Assembly: GCF_009793355.1 (NCBI RefSeq)
Contig: NZ_WTKP01000010.1
Coordinates: 1-64,000, forward strand
Source: Vreelandella zhuhanensis
GTDB lineage: Bacteria; Pseudomonadota; Gammaproteobacteria; Pseudomonadales; Halomonadaceae
Length of the DNA stretch: 64,000 nucleotides
Reading direction: 5' to 3'
Shown: piece by piece, positions 26,233 to 39,624 of the stretch
Position numbering within the stretch: position 1 is the first letter of the stretch
Layout: every line of letters begins with the position of its first letter
The notes under the pieces: model-generated
The model's database searches: none
What the model was told of the DNA's origin: nothing
Seen by the model: the letters and a program-made list of their open reading frames with translations, nothing else
Position numbers and translations under genes: made by a program

Positions 26233-27015
26233 CTACCAGATTTTATTAAAATTTTCTTTTTCACGCACAAAAGGGTCACGACGATACTCAAGAAGCTTAG
26301 CATATTTTAAATAACTATTAATCGCTGCGCTCATGGAAACTGTCATTCCATCGACTCCCTCCAAAAACCCCCGCTGGAAAAAATATTTCTTTAAAAAAGC
26401 ACTACTTCCATGAATAAACGGCGAAAAAGCATTTACCTTTTTTCCTTTTTTATACAAAATTTTTGCCGCTCGCCCACTAAAATTCCTTCCGGGCTTAGCA
26501 AACAACTCACCTATATTTGAGAATGAATAATGAACTAAGTCCGCGTCAATAAATTTTACATTATCTGTCTCAATGCTAGAGTGCTGTTCTACTTTCTTAA
26601 ACTGACATATATCTTTGTTATAAAGACGCACACAAAAATCTGGATACCACCCACATTGACGAATCCACCTGGAACCAATCATGTTTCGACGGCGAAAAGC
26701 ATAAGCATTGAAAGAAGCATTTTCAAAATCTATTTCGTTTATTCTTTTCACCGCCTCAGGCATTAATCTTTCATCGGCATCAATGCTTAAGATCCACTTA
26801 TTTTTTACATATTCATTAGCAATATTCTTTTGAAAACCATCGCCTAAATAGTTCTGAAAAACTACTTTCGCACCCTTTGATTTAGCTATTTCCACTGTTT
26901 TATCAATACTTCCAGAATCCACCACGACAACTTCATCGCATACCTGAAGCACAGAATCTATACATTCTCCAATGTTTGACTCTTCATTCAATGTTATAAT
27001 ATTGGCACTAATCAT
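26233..27015 (-). CDS. Glycosyltransferase family 2, WaaE/KdtX-like
   Basis: A 260-residue GT-A enzyme with ANIITLNEESNIGECIDSV, VVVDSGSIDKTVEIAKSKGA and the metal motif SIDADERL, followed by RRRNMIGSRWIRQCGWYPDF, which is characteristic of WaaE/KdtX beta-1,4-glucosyltransferases of the LPS core. In enterics these act on heptose I. The C-terminus has an amphipathic or hydrophobic segment expected to touch the inner membrane. It lies 19 bases upstream of the GT4 gene. AT-rich. Confidence 0.85.
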   Translation of the reverse strand: MISANIITLNEESNIGECIDSVLQVCDEVVVVDSGSIDKTVEIAKSKGAKVVFQNYLGDGFQKNIANEYVKNKWILSIDADERLMPEAVKRINEIDFENASFNAYAFRRRNMIGSRWIRQCGWYPDFCVRLYNKDICQFKKVEQHSSIETDNVKFIDADLVHYSFSNIGELFAKPGRNFSGRAAKILYKKGKKVNAFSPFIHGSSAFLKKYFFQRGFLEGVDGMTVSMSAAINSYLKYAKLLEYRRDPFVREKENFNKIW

Positions 27016-27159
27016 TTTAAAAACCTAGTTTTATCAGGCTTGTAATTAAAAATCCGTAAAAAAGAATTTCACTCTATGAGGCATCGATTAGTATAATTTA
27101 CGGCTTCATTAAATTCGAATCTAACAGAAAATTTTATCATGTTGAGAATATTTTTTCCC

Positions 27160-28803
27160 ATGTCATCCATCAAAACACATCACTGGGCCCTATCCATCAT
27201 CGGTCTATGCCTTGGCTACACCGTTGCTGTATTGACGCGTTTGCCTCTCTGGTCGCTGCTGCCCATCGCAGCGTTGTGGGTAGCGGCCGGCCTCAAGTGG
27301 AAATGGGCCGACCCTGCTTCTCAGCTACGTTACCGCAAGGTATGGCCTTGGTCATTGGTACCCCTCGTTCTGGGCGGGCTCTACGTCTACCTTGCTGCCA
27401 GTTTCGGTAACGTTGATTTGGGCGCTGTGTTCTTTCATCTTCAGGCGGGGATGAGCGAGCATGGTGGCTCGGGTCGAACAGTGGCAGCTGTGCTCTATAC
27501 CCTCAGCATGGTGGCCTTGTTATTTTCGGTCACTTGGCTGGTACGCCGCGACCAGCGCTGGCGGCGGGCGGAAAGATTTCTCGCTCTGGTGCTGCTAGCC
27601 GCCAACCCCCTGCTTTATGGTCTCGGCCAACGCAGTGCATCCATCGTTACCGATGACGGTGCTTGGCTGGAACGCCGTTACACGCCTCCCGTACTCTCGG
27701 AACAAGAAAATCCCCCCAACCTCTTGCTGATGTATCTGGAAAGCATCGAGCGCACCTATGCCGATGAGCGATTCGGTGAGGCCTATACCAGTCTCAATAA
27801 ATTGGGCGAGACAGGCGTAGTATTCGAGGGAATACGCCAGATGGACAATACCGGCTGGACCATGGCGGGCATGATCGCCAGCCAATGCGGCGTCCCCTTG
27901 ATGCCGGCAGGACTATTGCACGATAGCCAATTTGAACCGCTATCCAAAGTGGTGCCGGGTGTGGATTGTCTCGGCGATCTCCTTGCCGAACGTGGTTATC
28001 AATTGAGTTATCTGGGGGGTGCCAGCACGCAATTTGCCGGCAAAGGTCTATTCTATCGTGGCCACGGTTTTAATAGGGTACAGGGTCGGGAAGCGCTCGA
28101 ACCCCAACTTGATGACCCGGAGTACACCAATAGCTGGGGCATCTATGACGATTCCCTCTATGACTTCACCGTCAAAGAAATTCGACAGCTGGCAGCAAAA
28201 GATGGCCCTTGGGGGCTGGTCAACCTGAGCATCACCGGTCACGCACCAAGCGGTTATCCAACACGCGCCTGTCGTGAACGTCAAGGGGAGTTCGATGGTC
28301 AGGATATTCTTTATTCCGTGGAATGTTCCTCTTGGCTGGCGCGCAATCTCATTGAACGGCTCCAGACAGAGGGATTGCTCGATAACACCTTGGTAGTGCT
28401 TATGAGTGACCATCTCACCATGCGAGTATCCGTATGGGATGAATTGGTCACGATGGAGCGCGACAATACCCTCATCATGCTCAGTGATGACCTTGAGCCG
28501 GCGCGCATACAGCGTGAATCTTCCATGCTGGATGTCTTTCCTACGTTACTCGATGCCCTGGGATTTACTCTCGAGGAAGGGCGCGCCGGGTTAGGCGTAT
28601 CTCTGCTGGGTGACTCCCCCGCTACATTGGTGGAGAAGCATGGGCTGGAGGTCGTCAACGAACGTCTGCAAGAAGAAACCGCCCTGCAACAACGCTTGTG
28701 GGAAGGCCTGGCACCCAAGAGTCGCTCTTCCGAGGAATTCCCTTTCGATCAGATGCTGGAAACACCGGCTGACCAAGCCGATCAAATCATTATTACGCAT
28801 TAA
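27160..28803 (+). CDS. OpgB/MdoB-like membrane phosphotransferase (sulfatase fold)
   Basis: An inner-membrane enzyme of the alkaline phosphatase superfamily, about 547 residues. Four or five N-terminal transmembrane segments fall before residue 160. The periplasmic domain opens with LLMYLESIERTY (metal Glu194) and has the nucleophile-type Thr234 in NTGWTMAGM followed by ASQCGVPL, closely matching phosphoglycerol transferase OpgB; SDHLTM supplies C-terminal metal ligands. OpgB transfers phosphoglycerol to periplasmic glucans. In an LPS locus a phosphoglycerol or phosphoethanolamine transfer to core sugar is also possible. ATG at 27139 (7 more residues) is an alternative start. GC content returns to the local norm here. 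Confidence 0.75.
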   Translation: MSSIKTHHWALSIIGLCLGYTVAVLTRLPLWSLLPIAALWVAAGLKWKWADPASQLRYRKVWPWSLVPLVLGGLYVYLAASFGNVDLGAVFFHLQAGMSEHGGSGRTVAAVLYTLSMVALLFSVTWLVRRDQRWRRAERFLALVLLAANPLLYGLGQRSASIVTDDGAWLERRYTPPVLSEQENPPNLLLMYLESIERTYADERFGEAYTSLNKLGETGVVFEGIRQMDNTGWTMAGMIASQCGVPLMPAGLLHDSQFEPLSKVVPGVDCLGDLLAERGYQLSYLGGASTQFAGKGLFYRGHGFNRVQGREALEPQLDDPEYTNSWGIYDDSLYDFTVKEIRQLAAKDGPWGLVNLSITGHAPSGYPTRACRERQGEFDGQDILYSVECSSWLARNLIERLQTEGLLDNTLVVLMSDHLTMRVSVWDELVTMERDNTLIMLSDDLEPARIQRESSMLDVFPTLLDALGFTLEEGRAGLGVSLLGDSPATLVEKHGLEVVNERLQEETALQQRLWEGLAPKSRSSEEFPFDQMLETPADQADQIIITH

Positions 28804-28812
28804 GCGCTCTTC

Positions 28813-29865
28813 TCAATCCAGCCTGGTAGGTATCAGATTGGCTGGCGCCTTTGCATCACGGACAACTGCTTGATAAAGCCGCGACACTTCCAACTGGTTC
28901 AAACAGTTGGTATGGCCCAGCGGGCAAGTGCGCTTGAAACAAGGCGAGCAGGAAAGCTCAAGGCTATGAATGATGGCATTATCGGTCAACGGTGGTGTAT
29001 AGAGGGGTGATGACGAGCCATAAATGGCTTGCACCCGGGTGCCCACGGCCGCTGCCACATGCATCAGTCCCGAGTCATTGGTGACCACTTGCTGGCAATC
29101 CGCCAGCAAGTCAACTGCATCGGCCAGCTGCGTCTTGCCACACAGGTTATGCGCATGCACCAACCCCTCGACAATGCTATCGCCGGCAGCGACATCCTTG
29201 GGGCCGCCTAGCACGCGAATCTCGAAACCATCCTCAACCAGCTGTTTGGCCAGGGCGTGAAAATGGGCCAATGGCCACTGCTTGGCTGGACCGTATTCCG
29301 CCCCCGGCATCATGCCGATCGCCGGACGTGAGGAAAGCCCATGCGCCAGGCGCAGATTGACCAAATTATCGCAGTCGATTTCCAGGCGCGGCGCAGGCAT
29401 AGCAAACGTTCCCGAGATGGCTTGCTCCTGCGAAAGGCCGAGCGAGACAAAGCGTTTGACGGTTTGGTTGAGCATGCTTTTATCCAGCTTGCATCGTTCA
29501 TTGAGCAGGCCGTAACGCTGCTCACCCAAGAATCCGATACGCCGGGGAATGCGTGCCATAAACGGCACCAAGGCCGCTTTCCAAGAACGCGGCAGCACAA
29601 TCGCCTGGTCAAAGCGCCCTTCCAGGCGTTTGGCCAATTCACGGCGTGCTGAAAAGCCGAATTCGCCATGTCCCACCGTCAGCGGTATCACCTCGTCGAC
29701 TTCGGGCATACGACCAAGAATCGGCTGTGACCAGGCCGGAGCGACCACCCCTAGGTAACTTCCCGGATAGCGTCTTTTCAAGGTGATAAAAAGACTCTGG
29801 GTCATGACCATGTCACCGACCCAGGAAGGACCCACCACCAGAATGCGAGGTGCGTTATCCACCAT
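28813..29865 (-). CDS. waaF: ADP-heptose:LPS heptosyltransferase II
   Basis: Transfers the second L-glycero-D-manno-heptose to the inner core. The 350-residue GT9 enzyme has the family start [44 protein letters not shown] and [27 protein letters not shown], all typical of WaaF. It overlaps the end of hldD by 11 bases, coupling transfer with donor synthesis. It converges on the OpgB-like gene with only 9 bases between stops. Confidence 0.93.
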   Translation of the reverse strand: MVDNAPRILVVGPSWVGDMVMTQSLFITLKRRYPGSYLGVVAPAWSQPILGRMPEVDEVIPLTVGHGEFGFSARRELAKRLEGRFDQAIVLPRSWKAALVPFMARIPRRIGFLGEQRYGLLNERCKLDKSMLNQTVKRFVSLGLSQEQAISGTFAMPAPRLEIDCDNLVNLRLAHGLSSRPAIGMMPGAEYGPAKQWPLAHFHALAKQLVEDGFEIRVLGGPKDVAAGDSIVEGLVHAHNLCGKTQLADAVDLLADCQQVVTNDSGLMHVAAAVGTRVQAIYGSSSPLYTPPLTDNAIIHSLELSCSPCFKRTCPLGHTNCLNQLEVSRLYQAVVRDAKAPANLIPTRLD

Positions 29866-30814
29866 TCAAGCGCTCCATATAGGCTTGCACACCTTGAGCG
29901 ACGGTCTTGAAGTCAATGTCGCAACCCGCTTCGCGCAAGCGACTGATATCCGCCCGAGTGTAACTTTGATAACGCCCCTTGAGCTCTTCGGGAAAAGGAA
30001 TATAGTCGATTTTTCCTTGCTGATAATAGTCAATTACCGCTTCACCAATGGCCTTGAACGGTTCGGCTCGACCGGTGCCCAGGTTGAAAATGCCGGATTT
30101 TTCCGGATGATCGAGAAACCATAAATTCACATCCACCACATCGCCGACATAGATGAAATCGCGACTTTGCATGCCTGCGTCGTAACCATCCCAGGCACCG
30201 AACAACTTGAGGGTTTCCCCGTTGCGTACCTGGATATGATGATGATAAGCCACGCTGGCCATCTTACCCTTGTGCTGTTCACGAGGCCCATACACATTGA
30301 AATAACGAAACCCCACCACTTGGGTGGTCAGCTCGCTCCAGCGTGAACGCACGTATTGATCGAACAACAGCTTGGAGTAGCCGTAGACATTCAGCGGCTT
30401 CTCGCATTCCGGGGTTTCTCGAAACACCTCGCTGCCCCCATAGGTGGCGGCAGAAGAAGCATACAGAAAGGGAATGCCGCGCTGCTGGCAGAAATTCAAC
30501 AATACCTTGGAGTATTCAAAGTTGTTCTCCAGCATGAAATGCCCATCCCATTCGGTGGTATCCGAGCAGGCGCCCTCATGAAAGATGGCTTCGATTTCAG
30601 GCAAGTCACTTTTTTCACCGTGCAAAGCCGCCTTTATGCGTGCCAGGAAATCATCCTTATCCAGATAGTCGCCCAGCGTTGCATCCGCTAGATTGAGGAA
30701 CTTGGTACCGTCGCGCAGATCATCCACCACCAGAATATCGCTGCGTCCACGGTCGTTGAGTGCCTTGACCAGATTTGATCCGATAAATCCGGCACCGCCT
30801 GTGACTACTATCAT
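29855..30814 (-). CDS. hldD: ADP-L-glycero-D-manno-heptose 6-epimerase
   Basis: Last step of heptose donor synthesis: epimerises ADP-D,D-heptose to the L,D form with NADP. The 319-residue short-chain dehydrogenase-type protein has the Rossmann start [32 protein letters not shown], the Ser and YGYSK active-site elements ([17 protein letters not shown]) and [15 protein letters not shown]. It is the first gene of the hldD-waaF pair and is divergent from glyQ. Confidence 0.96.
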   Translation of the reverse strand: MIVVTGGAGFIGSNLVKALNDRGRSDILVVDDLRDGTKFLNLADATLGDYLDKDDFLARIKAALHGEKSDLPEIEAIFHEGACSDTTEWDGHFMLENNFEYSKVLLNFCQQRGIPFLYASSAATYGGSEVFRETPECEKPLNVYGYSKLLFDQYVRSRWSELTTQVVGFRYFNVYGPREQHKGKMASVAYHHHIQVRNGETLKLFGAWDGYDAGMQSRDFIYVGDVVDVNLWFLDHPEKSGIFNLGTGRAEPFKAIGEAVIDYYQQGKIDYIPFPEELKGRYQSYTRADISRLREAGCDIDFKTVAQGVQAYMERLNGG

Positions 30815-30923
30815 GCTGCTTTCTCCCTCATGTTAAGAGTCTTGGCCTGCGTGCCTATAACCCCTGTCCCTGGGATTGTATACTTGACCTCTTCTGAATT
30901 CATGGCCAACGGTGCTTTCCGCG

Positions 30924-31895
30924 ATGACTGTCTCGACAAACAGCTCGACAACCGGGCCGACACCAGACGTGTCGACCTTTCAAGGCTTGATTCTCGCCTT
31001 GCAACAATATTGGGCAGAAAAAGGCTGTGTGATCCTCCAGCCACTGGACATGGAAGTGGGTGCAGGGACCTTTCATCCCGCGACCTTTCTTCGCGCTATC
31101 GGCCCTGAGACCTGGAATGCGGCCTATGTACAGCCTTCGCGCCGCCCTACCGATGGCCGTTACGGGGAAAACCCCAACCGCCTGCAACATTACTATCAGT
31201 TTCAGGTAGTGATGAAGCCTTCACCCAGCGAGATCCAGGAGCTCTACCTAGGGTCACTCAAACACCTCGGCCTCGACCCCTTGGTTCATGACATTCGCTT
31301 TGTCGAAGATAACTGGGAGTCACCCACCCTGGGAGCCTGGGGGCTGGGCTGGGAAATCTGGCTCAACGGCATGGAAGTGACGCAGTTCACTTATTTCCAG
31401 CAAGCCGGAGGCATTGAATGCTACCCGGTGACTGGTGAGCTGACCTATGGCCTGGAACGCATTGCCATGTACCTTCAGGACGTGGACAGTGTCTACGATC
31501 TGGTATGGGCAATCGCCCCGGATGGTAGCCGCGTTACCTATGGCGACGTCTATCTACAGAATGAGCGTGAGCAATCAGCGTATAACTTCGAACACGCGGA
31601 TGTGGAGCACTTGTTCGCCGCCTTTGACCATCAGGAACGCGAGTGCGGAAAGTTGCTGGAAGCCAGGTTGCCATTACCCGCTTATGAGCAAGTGCTCAAG
31701 GCCTCGCACACCTTTAATCTTCTGGATGCCCGCCACGCGATCTCCGTGACCGAACGTCAGCGCTTTATCCTGCGTGTTCGCGCCTTGGCACGCGATGTGG
31801 CTCACGCCTATCTGGAATCACGCAAGGCCGCCGGCTTCCCCATGGCACCGGAAGCATTGCGCCGTGAACTACTCGCCGAACAGGGAGATGCATAA
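30924..31895 (+). CDS. glyQ: Glycyl-tRNA synthetase alpha subunit
   Basis: Catalytic subunit of the heterotetrameric bacterial glycyl-tRNA synthetase, forming Gly-AMP and charging tRNA-Gly. The 323-residue protein has [56 protein letters not shown] and [12 protein letters not shown], all strongly conserved. ATG at 30924 is chosen; a GTG four codons earlier is in frame. glyS follows with the stop and start directly adjacent. Confidence 0.96.
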   Translation: MTVSTNSSTTGPTPDVSTFQGLILALQQYWAEKGCVILQPLDMEVGAGTFHPATFLRAIGPETWNAAYVQPSRRPTDGRYGENPNRLQHYYQFQVVMKPSPSEIQELYLGSLKHLGLDPLVHDIRFVEDNWESPTLGAWGLGWEIWLNGMEVTQFTYFQQAGGIECYPVTGELTYGLERIAMYLQDVDSVYDLVWAIAPDGSRVTYGDVYLQNEREQSAYNFEHADVEHLFAAFDHQERECGKLLEARLPLPAYEQVLKASHTFNLLDARHAISVTERQRFILRVRALARDVAHAYLESRKAAGFPMAPEALRRELLAEQGDA

Positions 31896-33962
31896 ATGGC
31901 TGCGACCACCTTATTGCTGGAACTAGGCACCGAAGAACTGCCACCTACAGCCCTCGACGCTCTCTCTGATGCACTGGCCACAGGCATTCATAACGGCCTC
32001 AAGCAAGCCGAGGTCGATTTTTCTTCAATAACCGCCTATGCCACCCCAAGGCGGCTGGCCGTTCAGGTCAAGGAACTGGCCGACAAGCAGCCTGACCGTA
32101 ATGTAGAACGCCGTGGTCCTGCCCTGGCGGCGGCGTTCAAGGAAGGCGTGCCCACCAAGGCAGCGCAAGGTTTCGCCCGCTCCTGCGGCGTCGGTGTGGA
32201 TGAACTGATTCATCTGGAAACCGACAAGGGCACCTGGCTGGGCTATCGCGAGCAGCAACAAGGCGAGACCATTCAGACCCTACTCCCTGAGATCATTCGC
32301 CAAGCGATCGCCGCCCTGCCGGTTCCCAAGAATATGCGTTGGGGCGCCTCCCGGGTGGAATTTTCCCGCCCCGTTCATTGGCTAGTGGTACTTTACGGCA
32401 ACGAGGTGGTGCCGACCCAAGCCTTGGGGTTGGACGCTGGACGTACCACGCGCGGGCATCGCTTTCATGCACCCGAGGCAATCGAGCTTTCTCACGCCGA
32501 AAATTATGTCGGCGTGTTGGAAGACGCCTATGTACTGGTGGACCGTCAGCGGCGACGCGAACGCATTCGTGAGCAGGTGCTTGCCGAAGCGGAAGTTCAG
32601 TACGCCGAAGCGGTGATTGACGAAGCACTGCTCACCGAAGTCAGCGGCTTGGTGGAATGGCCCGTCGCCTTGACAGGAAGTTTCGATGAACGCTTTCTGG
32701 AAGTGCCGGCGGAATGCCTGATCTCTTCGATGAAGGCCAACCAGAAATACTTCCATCTTCTCGATGCCGACGGCAAGCTCAAGCCGCTGTTCATCACGAT
32801 TTCCAATATCGACAGCCATGATCCTCAGCAGGTGATTGCCGGCAATGAAAAGGTCATTCGCCCGCGTCTGGCCGATGCCGTTTTCTTTTATGAAGCGGAT
32901 CGAAAGCAACCCTTAGCCGCTCGCCTGTCTGACCTGGAAAACGTGGTATTCCAGCAGCAACTGGGCACCCTGGCCGACAAGACACGACGTATTGGTGCAG
33001 TCGCTGGCGCTATTGCCGAGCGTACTCATTCAAACGTGAGCTACGCCGAACGCGCTGCCGAGCTTGCCAAGTGTGACTTGGTTACCGAAATGGTACTGGA
33101 ATTTCCCGAACTCCAAGGCATCATGGGGCACTACTATGCTGCCCAGGATGGTGAGCCCAAGGAAGTCGCCGAGGCCATTGAAGAGCAATACCTGCCACGC
33201 TTTGCCAGCGATATCATTCCGCACACCTCCACCGGCAAGGCCTTGGCATTGGCGGATCGCCTGGATACCCTGGTCGGTATCTTTGGCATCGGACAGCGCC
33301 CCACCGGCGCGAAAGATCCCTTTGCGCTACGCCGTGCCGCTATCGGCGTACTCAACATCCTGGTCAAGGGTGAGCTGGATCTCGACTTGCGCGAGCTTCT
33401 CGAATTGGCCGTGGCGCAATACAGCAATCTGCCCAAGACTGAAGGACTGGTAGAAGAGGTGCTCACCTATCTACTGGATCGCTTCCGTGCCTGGGGGCAG
33501 GAAGAAGGCATTTCCGTCGAAGTCTACCTGGCAGTACGTTCGCGCCCGGTGTCCAAGCCGCTCGACTTTGCTCGCCGGCTTCGCGCGGTCAAGAACTTCA
33601 CTCACCGTGAAGAGGCTGCGGCCCTAGCGGCAGCCAACAAGCGTGTTTCCAATATCTTGAGCAAACAAGGCCATGACGGCAGTACTCAAGTACAGGGCGA
33701 GCTTCTCCAAGAACCTGCTGAACAGTCGCTGTTCAAGGCCTTGTCGACACGTCGCGATAGCGTCATGCCGCTTTTTGCCGCGGCGCATTACATGGAAGCG
33801 CTTGATGCGTTAGCCACATTGCGTGAACCGGTCGATGCTTTTTTTGACCAGGTAATGGTGATGGCCGAAGACGATGCCATCCGGCGTAATCGAATGGCGC
33901 TGCTCGCCAGCCTGCAAGCTCTATTTCTGGAAGTGGCGGATATCGCGCAATTGCAGCAGTAA
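31896..33962 (+). CDS. glyS: Glycyl-tRNA synthetase beta subunit
   Basis: Partner of GlyQ; provides tRNA binding and is required for full activity. The 688 residues open with LLLELGTEELPPTAL, include ATPRRLAVQVKEL, WPVALTGSFDERFLEVPAE and an HD-type region EFPELQGIMGHYYA, and end with the anticodon-binding-like FFDQVMVMAEDDAIRRNRMALL. It begins at the base after the glyQ stop and is followed by a terminator that overlaps the first parS site. Confidence 0.96.
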   Translation: MAATTLLLELGTEELPPTALDALSDALATGIHNGLKQAEVDFSSITAYATPRRLAVQVKELADKQPDRNVERRGPALAAAFKEGVPTKAAQGFARSCGVGVDELIHLETDKGTWLGYREQQQGETIQTLLPEIIRQAIAALPVPKNMRWGASRVEFSRPVHWLVVLYGNEVVPTQALGLDAGRTTRGHRFHAPEAIELSHAENYVGVLEDAYVLVDRQRRRERIREQVLAEAEVQYAEAVIDEALLTEVSGLVEWPVALTGSFDERFLEVPAECLISSMKANQKYFHLLDADGKLKPLFITISNIDSHDPQQVIAGNEKVIRPRLADAVFFYEADRKQPLAARLSDLENVVFQQQLGTLADKTRRIGAVAGAIAERTHSNVSYAERAAELAKCDLVTEMVLEFPELQGIMGHYYAAQDGEPKEVAEAIEEQYLPRFASDIIPHTSTGKALALADRLDTLVGIFGIGQRPTGAKDPFALRRAAIGVLNILVKGELDLDLRELLELAVAQYSNLPKTEGLVEEVLTYLLDRFRAWGQEEGISVEVYLAVRSRPVSKPLDFARRLRAVKNFTHREEAAALAAANKRVSNILSKQGHDGSTQVQGELLQEPAEQSLFKALSTRRDSVMPLFAAAHYMEALDALATLREPVDAFFDQVMVMAEDDAIRRNRMALLASLQALFLEVADIAQLQQ

Positions 33963-33996
33963 CCTTGCCAGCAGCATTTTTTATCTGCTATTTCCT

Positions 33997-34023
33997 AACC
34001 CGGCGGCTTATGTCGGGTTTTTT
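33997..34023 (+). terminator. Terminator after glyS
   Basis: AACCCGGCG (33997-34005) pairs with TGTCGGGTT (34011-34019), two positions as G-T wobbles, with a five-base loop and a T-run into the first parS site. Confidence 0.75.
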
Positions 34024-34038
34024 GTTTCACGTGAAACA
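34023..34038. promoter_or_regulatory. parS site 1 (ParB binding)
   Basis: Perfect copy of the 16-bp parS palindrome TGTTTCACGTGAAACA. It is intergenic, directly after the glyS terminator stem. ParB nucleates here to organise the origin for segregation. Confidence 0.93.
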
Positions 34039-34065
34039 CCTTGATTCTCGCATTTTCAATTGGCA

Positions 34066-34081
34066 TGTTTCACGTGAAACA
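34066..34081. promoter_or_regulatory. parS site 2 (ParB binding)
   Basis: Second perfect 16-bp parS palindrome, 43 bp from site 1 (centre to centre) and 32 bp before the gmhB start, so ParB binding could affect gmhB transcription. Confidence 0.93.
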
Positions 34082-34113
34082 TTAAAAACCTCATAATTCA
34101 CTAGGCCCCATTT

Positions 34114-34665
34114 ATGCCCTCTGCACAGAAGCTGGTTATTCTTGACCGAGATGGCGTGATCAATCAGGACTCCGACGCCTATGTAAAATCATTGGATGAA
34201 TGGATTCCTTATACCTCGTCAATACATGCTATAGCTCGACTTTCGAAGGCAGGCTTTACAGTAGCCGTAGCCACCAACCAATCCGGAATCAGCCGTGGCT
34301 ACTATGCTATTGCCACCCTGGAAGCCATGCATAGTCGTCTGCATCAGTTGGTCAGTCAGGCGGGAGGAAAGATTGCGTATGTCGCAGTCTGTCCTCATGG
34401 GCCAGATGATAACTGTGAATGTCGTAAACCCAAGCCGGGGCTTCTAGATGAAATTCGTCATGCATTACAGCTAGAGACGCTTGAAGGTAGCTGGATGGTG
34501 GGCGACAGCCTGCGCGACCTGGAAGCAGGCGAATCGCGGGGATGCCAGCCTATTCTGGTAAGAACCGGCAAAGGGAGGTTGACTGAGGCTCAGGGCAAGG
34601 GATTGGAAAATGTTCGTGTGTTTGAGAATCTCCAAGCGTTTACTGATTGGCTGCTCTCAAAGTAA
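34114..34665 (+). CDS. gmhB: D-glycero-beta-D-manno-heptose-1,7-bisphosphate 7-phosphatase
   Basis: HAD-family phosphatase acting between the two HldE steps of heptose donor synthesis. The 183 residues have the nucleophile motif VILDRDGVINQDSDAYV, ATNQSGISRG, the zinc-binding CPHGPDDNCECRKPKPG loop and MVGDSLRDLEAG. It sits between glyS and gyrB, as in Pseudomonas aeruginosa, 4 to 12 kb from the other heptose genes. parS sites lie on both sides. Confidence 0.93.
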   Translation: MPSAQKLVILDRDGVINQDSDAYVKSLDEWIPYTSSIHAIARLSKAGFTVAVATNQSGISRGYYAIATLEAMHSRLHQLVSQAGGKIAYVAVCPHGPDDNCECRKPKPGLLDEIRHALQLETLEGSWMVGDSLRDLEAGESRGCQPILVRTGKGRLTEAQGKGLENVRVFENLQAFTDWLLSK

Positions 34666-34689
34666 ATCACCTCATTTGCTGATGCATAA

Positions 34690-34712
34690 AAAACGCCGCT
34701 CAAGGCGGCGTT
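34690..34712 (-). terminator. Terminator after gyrB
   Basis: AACGCCGC (34692-34699) and GCGGCGTT (34705-34712) form an 8-bp stem. On the minus strand it is followed by a run of T residues, so it ends gyrB transcription; on the plus strand it may also slow gmhB transcripts. Confidence 0.75.
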
Positions 34713-34716
34713 CTTA

Positions 34717-34732
34717 TGTTTCACGTGAAACA
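34717..34732. promoter_or_regulatory. parS site 3 (ParB binding)
   Basis: Perfect 16-bp parS palindrome placed between the gyrB stop codon (34740) and its terminator, so it is transcribed as part of the gyrB 3' end. Confidence 0.93.
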
Positions 34733-34739
34733 TCTATAC

Positions 34740-38302
<3,563 letters not shown>

Positions 38303-38449
38303 TACGATTCTCGATAGGAAAGGCTGTGACAAAGCAGCGGAAAAGAATGGCAAGACAAAGTACTAAGCAAGCAAAGCACTGATGTACAAGCGGAGACGGC
38401 GCTACTGAATCATCAGCCGCGCCGTCCAGTCCTTTAACCGTCCAGCACC

Positions 38450-39553
38450 TTACAGACGCATCGGCATCACCACGTACAAGGCATCTCCACCGCCGGGCTC
38501 TTCGAGCAAGGCACTGCTATTGGGGTCTGCCAACGTCATCTGGACACGGTCTTCATTGAGTGTCGCCAGTACATCCACCAGGTAACCGACATTGAAGCCC
38601 ATCTCCATGGCCGGACCACTATATTCCACGCTGACGTTTTCCTCCGCCTCTTCCTGCTCGGGATTGTTGGCCATCACCTTGAGATTGCCTTCTTCCAGGT
38701 GCAGCCGAACGCCACGATATTTTTCGTTGGATAGAATAGCGGTACGTGAGAGCACCTGGCGCAGCTGGGCACGCTCGGCAATCAGTACCTTGTCGCCGCC
38801 TCGCGGTACAACACGCTCATAATCAGGGAATTTACCGTCGATCAATTTTGAGGTGAACGTGAAATCTCCCGTATGCGCCCGCACATGGGCCGCGCCCAAT
38901 GTCAGGCTCACAGGCTCGTCACTGTCATCCAGCAACCGTGATAATTCCAGGATGCCCTTGCGAGGCACGATGATCTTGTAAGACTGTTCAAGCGCCACGT
39001 CGATCGGACGAGAACACATCGCCAGACGATGGCCGTCGGTGGCCACGGTACGTACAAGATTGCTTTTAATCTCCAGCAACATTCCATTCAGGTAATAGCG
39101 AACATCCTGTTGTGCCATGGCAAAGGAAGTGGCTTCAATCAAATGCTTCAAGGTGCCGCGTGGCAGGCTCAGTTCCTGACTACCCTCGGTGTCTTCAATA
39201 TTGGGAAATTCCGCCACAGGTAGGGTGGAAAGTGTAAAGCGTGAGCGCCCGCTACGCAGTACGGCACGTCCATCTTCCATGCCCAGCTGGATCTCCGCTT
39301 GATCCGGCAATGACTTGCAGATATCCATCAGTTTACGCGCTGGCACCGTGGCACTGCCGGACGTTTCCACATGGCTTGCCACGGTACGCCCAATCAGCTC
39401 GACTTCCAGATCGGTACCGGTCAACGCGACCTGATCGCCTTCTACCTGTATCAGCACGTTGGATAACACAGGCAGCGTCTGGCGTCGTTCTACCACGCCA
39501 GCCACCAGTGTCAGCGGGCGCAGCAATGCCTCACGGGAAATAGTAAATTTCAT
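38450..39553 (-). CDS. dnaN: DNA polymerase III beta clamp
   Basis: Ring-shaped sliding clamp that tethers DNA polymerases to the template. The 367-residue length and three repeated clamp domains fit the family; the N-terminus MKFTISREALLRPLTLVAGVV and the C-terminus ALYVVMPMRL are typical. ATG at 39553 is chosen over an in-frame upstream extension of 17 codons. There is 71 bp between it and dnaA and 147 bp to recF; the latter gap shows no gene. Confidence 0.97.
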   Translation of the reverse strand: MKFTISREALLRPLTLVAGVVERRQTLPVLSNVLIQVEGDQVALTGTDLEVELIGRTVASHVETSGSATVPARKLMDICKSLPDQAEIQLGMEDGRAVLRSGRSRFTLSTLPVAEFPNIEDTEGSQELSLPRGTLKHLIEATSFAMAQQDVRYYLNGMLLEIKSNLVRTVATDGHRLAMCSRPIDVALEQSYKIIVPRKGILELSRLLDDSDEPVSLTLGAAHVRAHTGDFTFTSKLIDGKFPDYERVVPRGGDKVLIAERAQLRQVLSRTAILSNEKYRGVRLHLEEGNLKVMANNPEQEEAEENVSVEYSGPAMEMGFNVGYLVDVLATLNEDRVQMTLADPNSSALLEEPGGGDALYVVMPMRL

Positions 39554-39624
39554 CAACACTCCGGGCTTATTCTGGAAACTTGGCCAGACGATTTGGCCAG
39601 ACAACTTGCGGCCGACTCAGTGTA

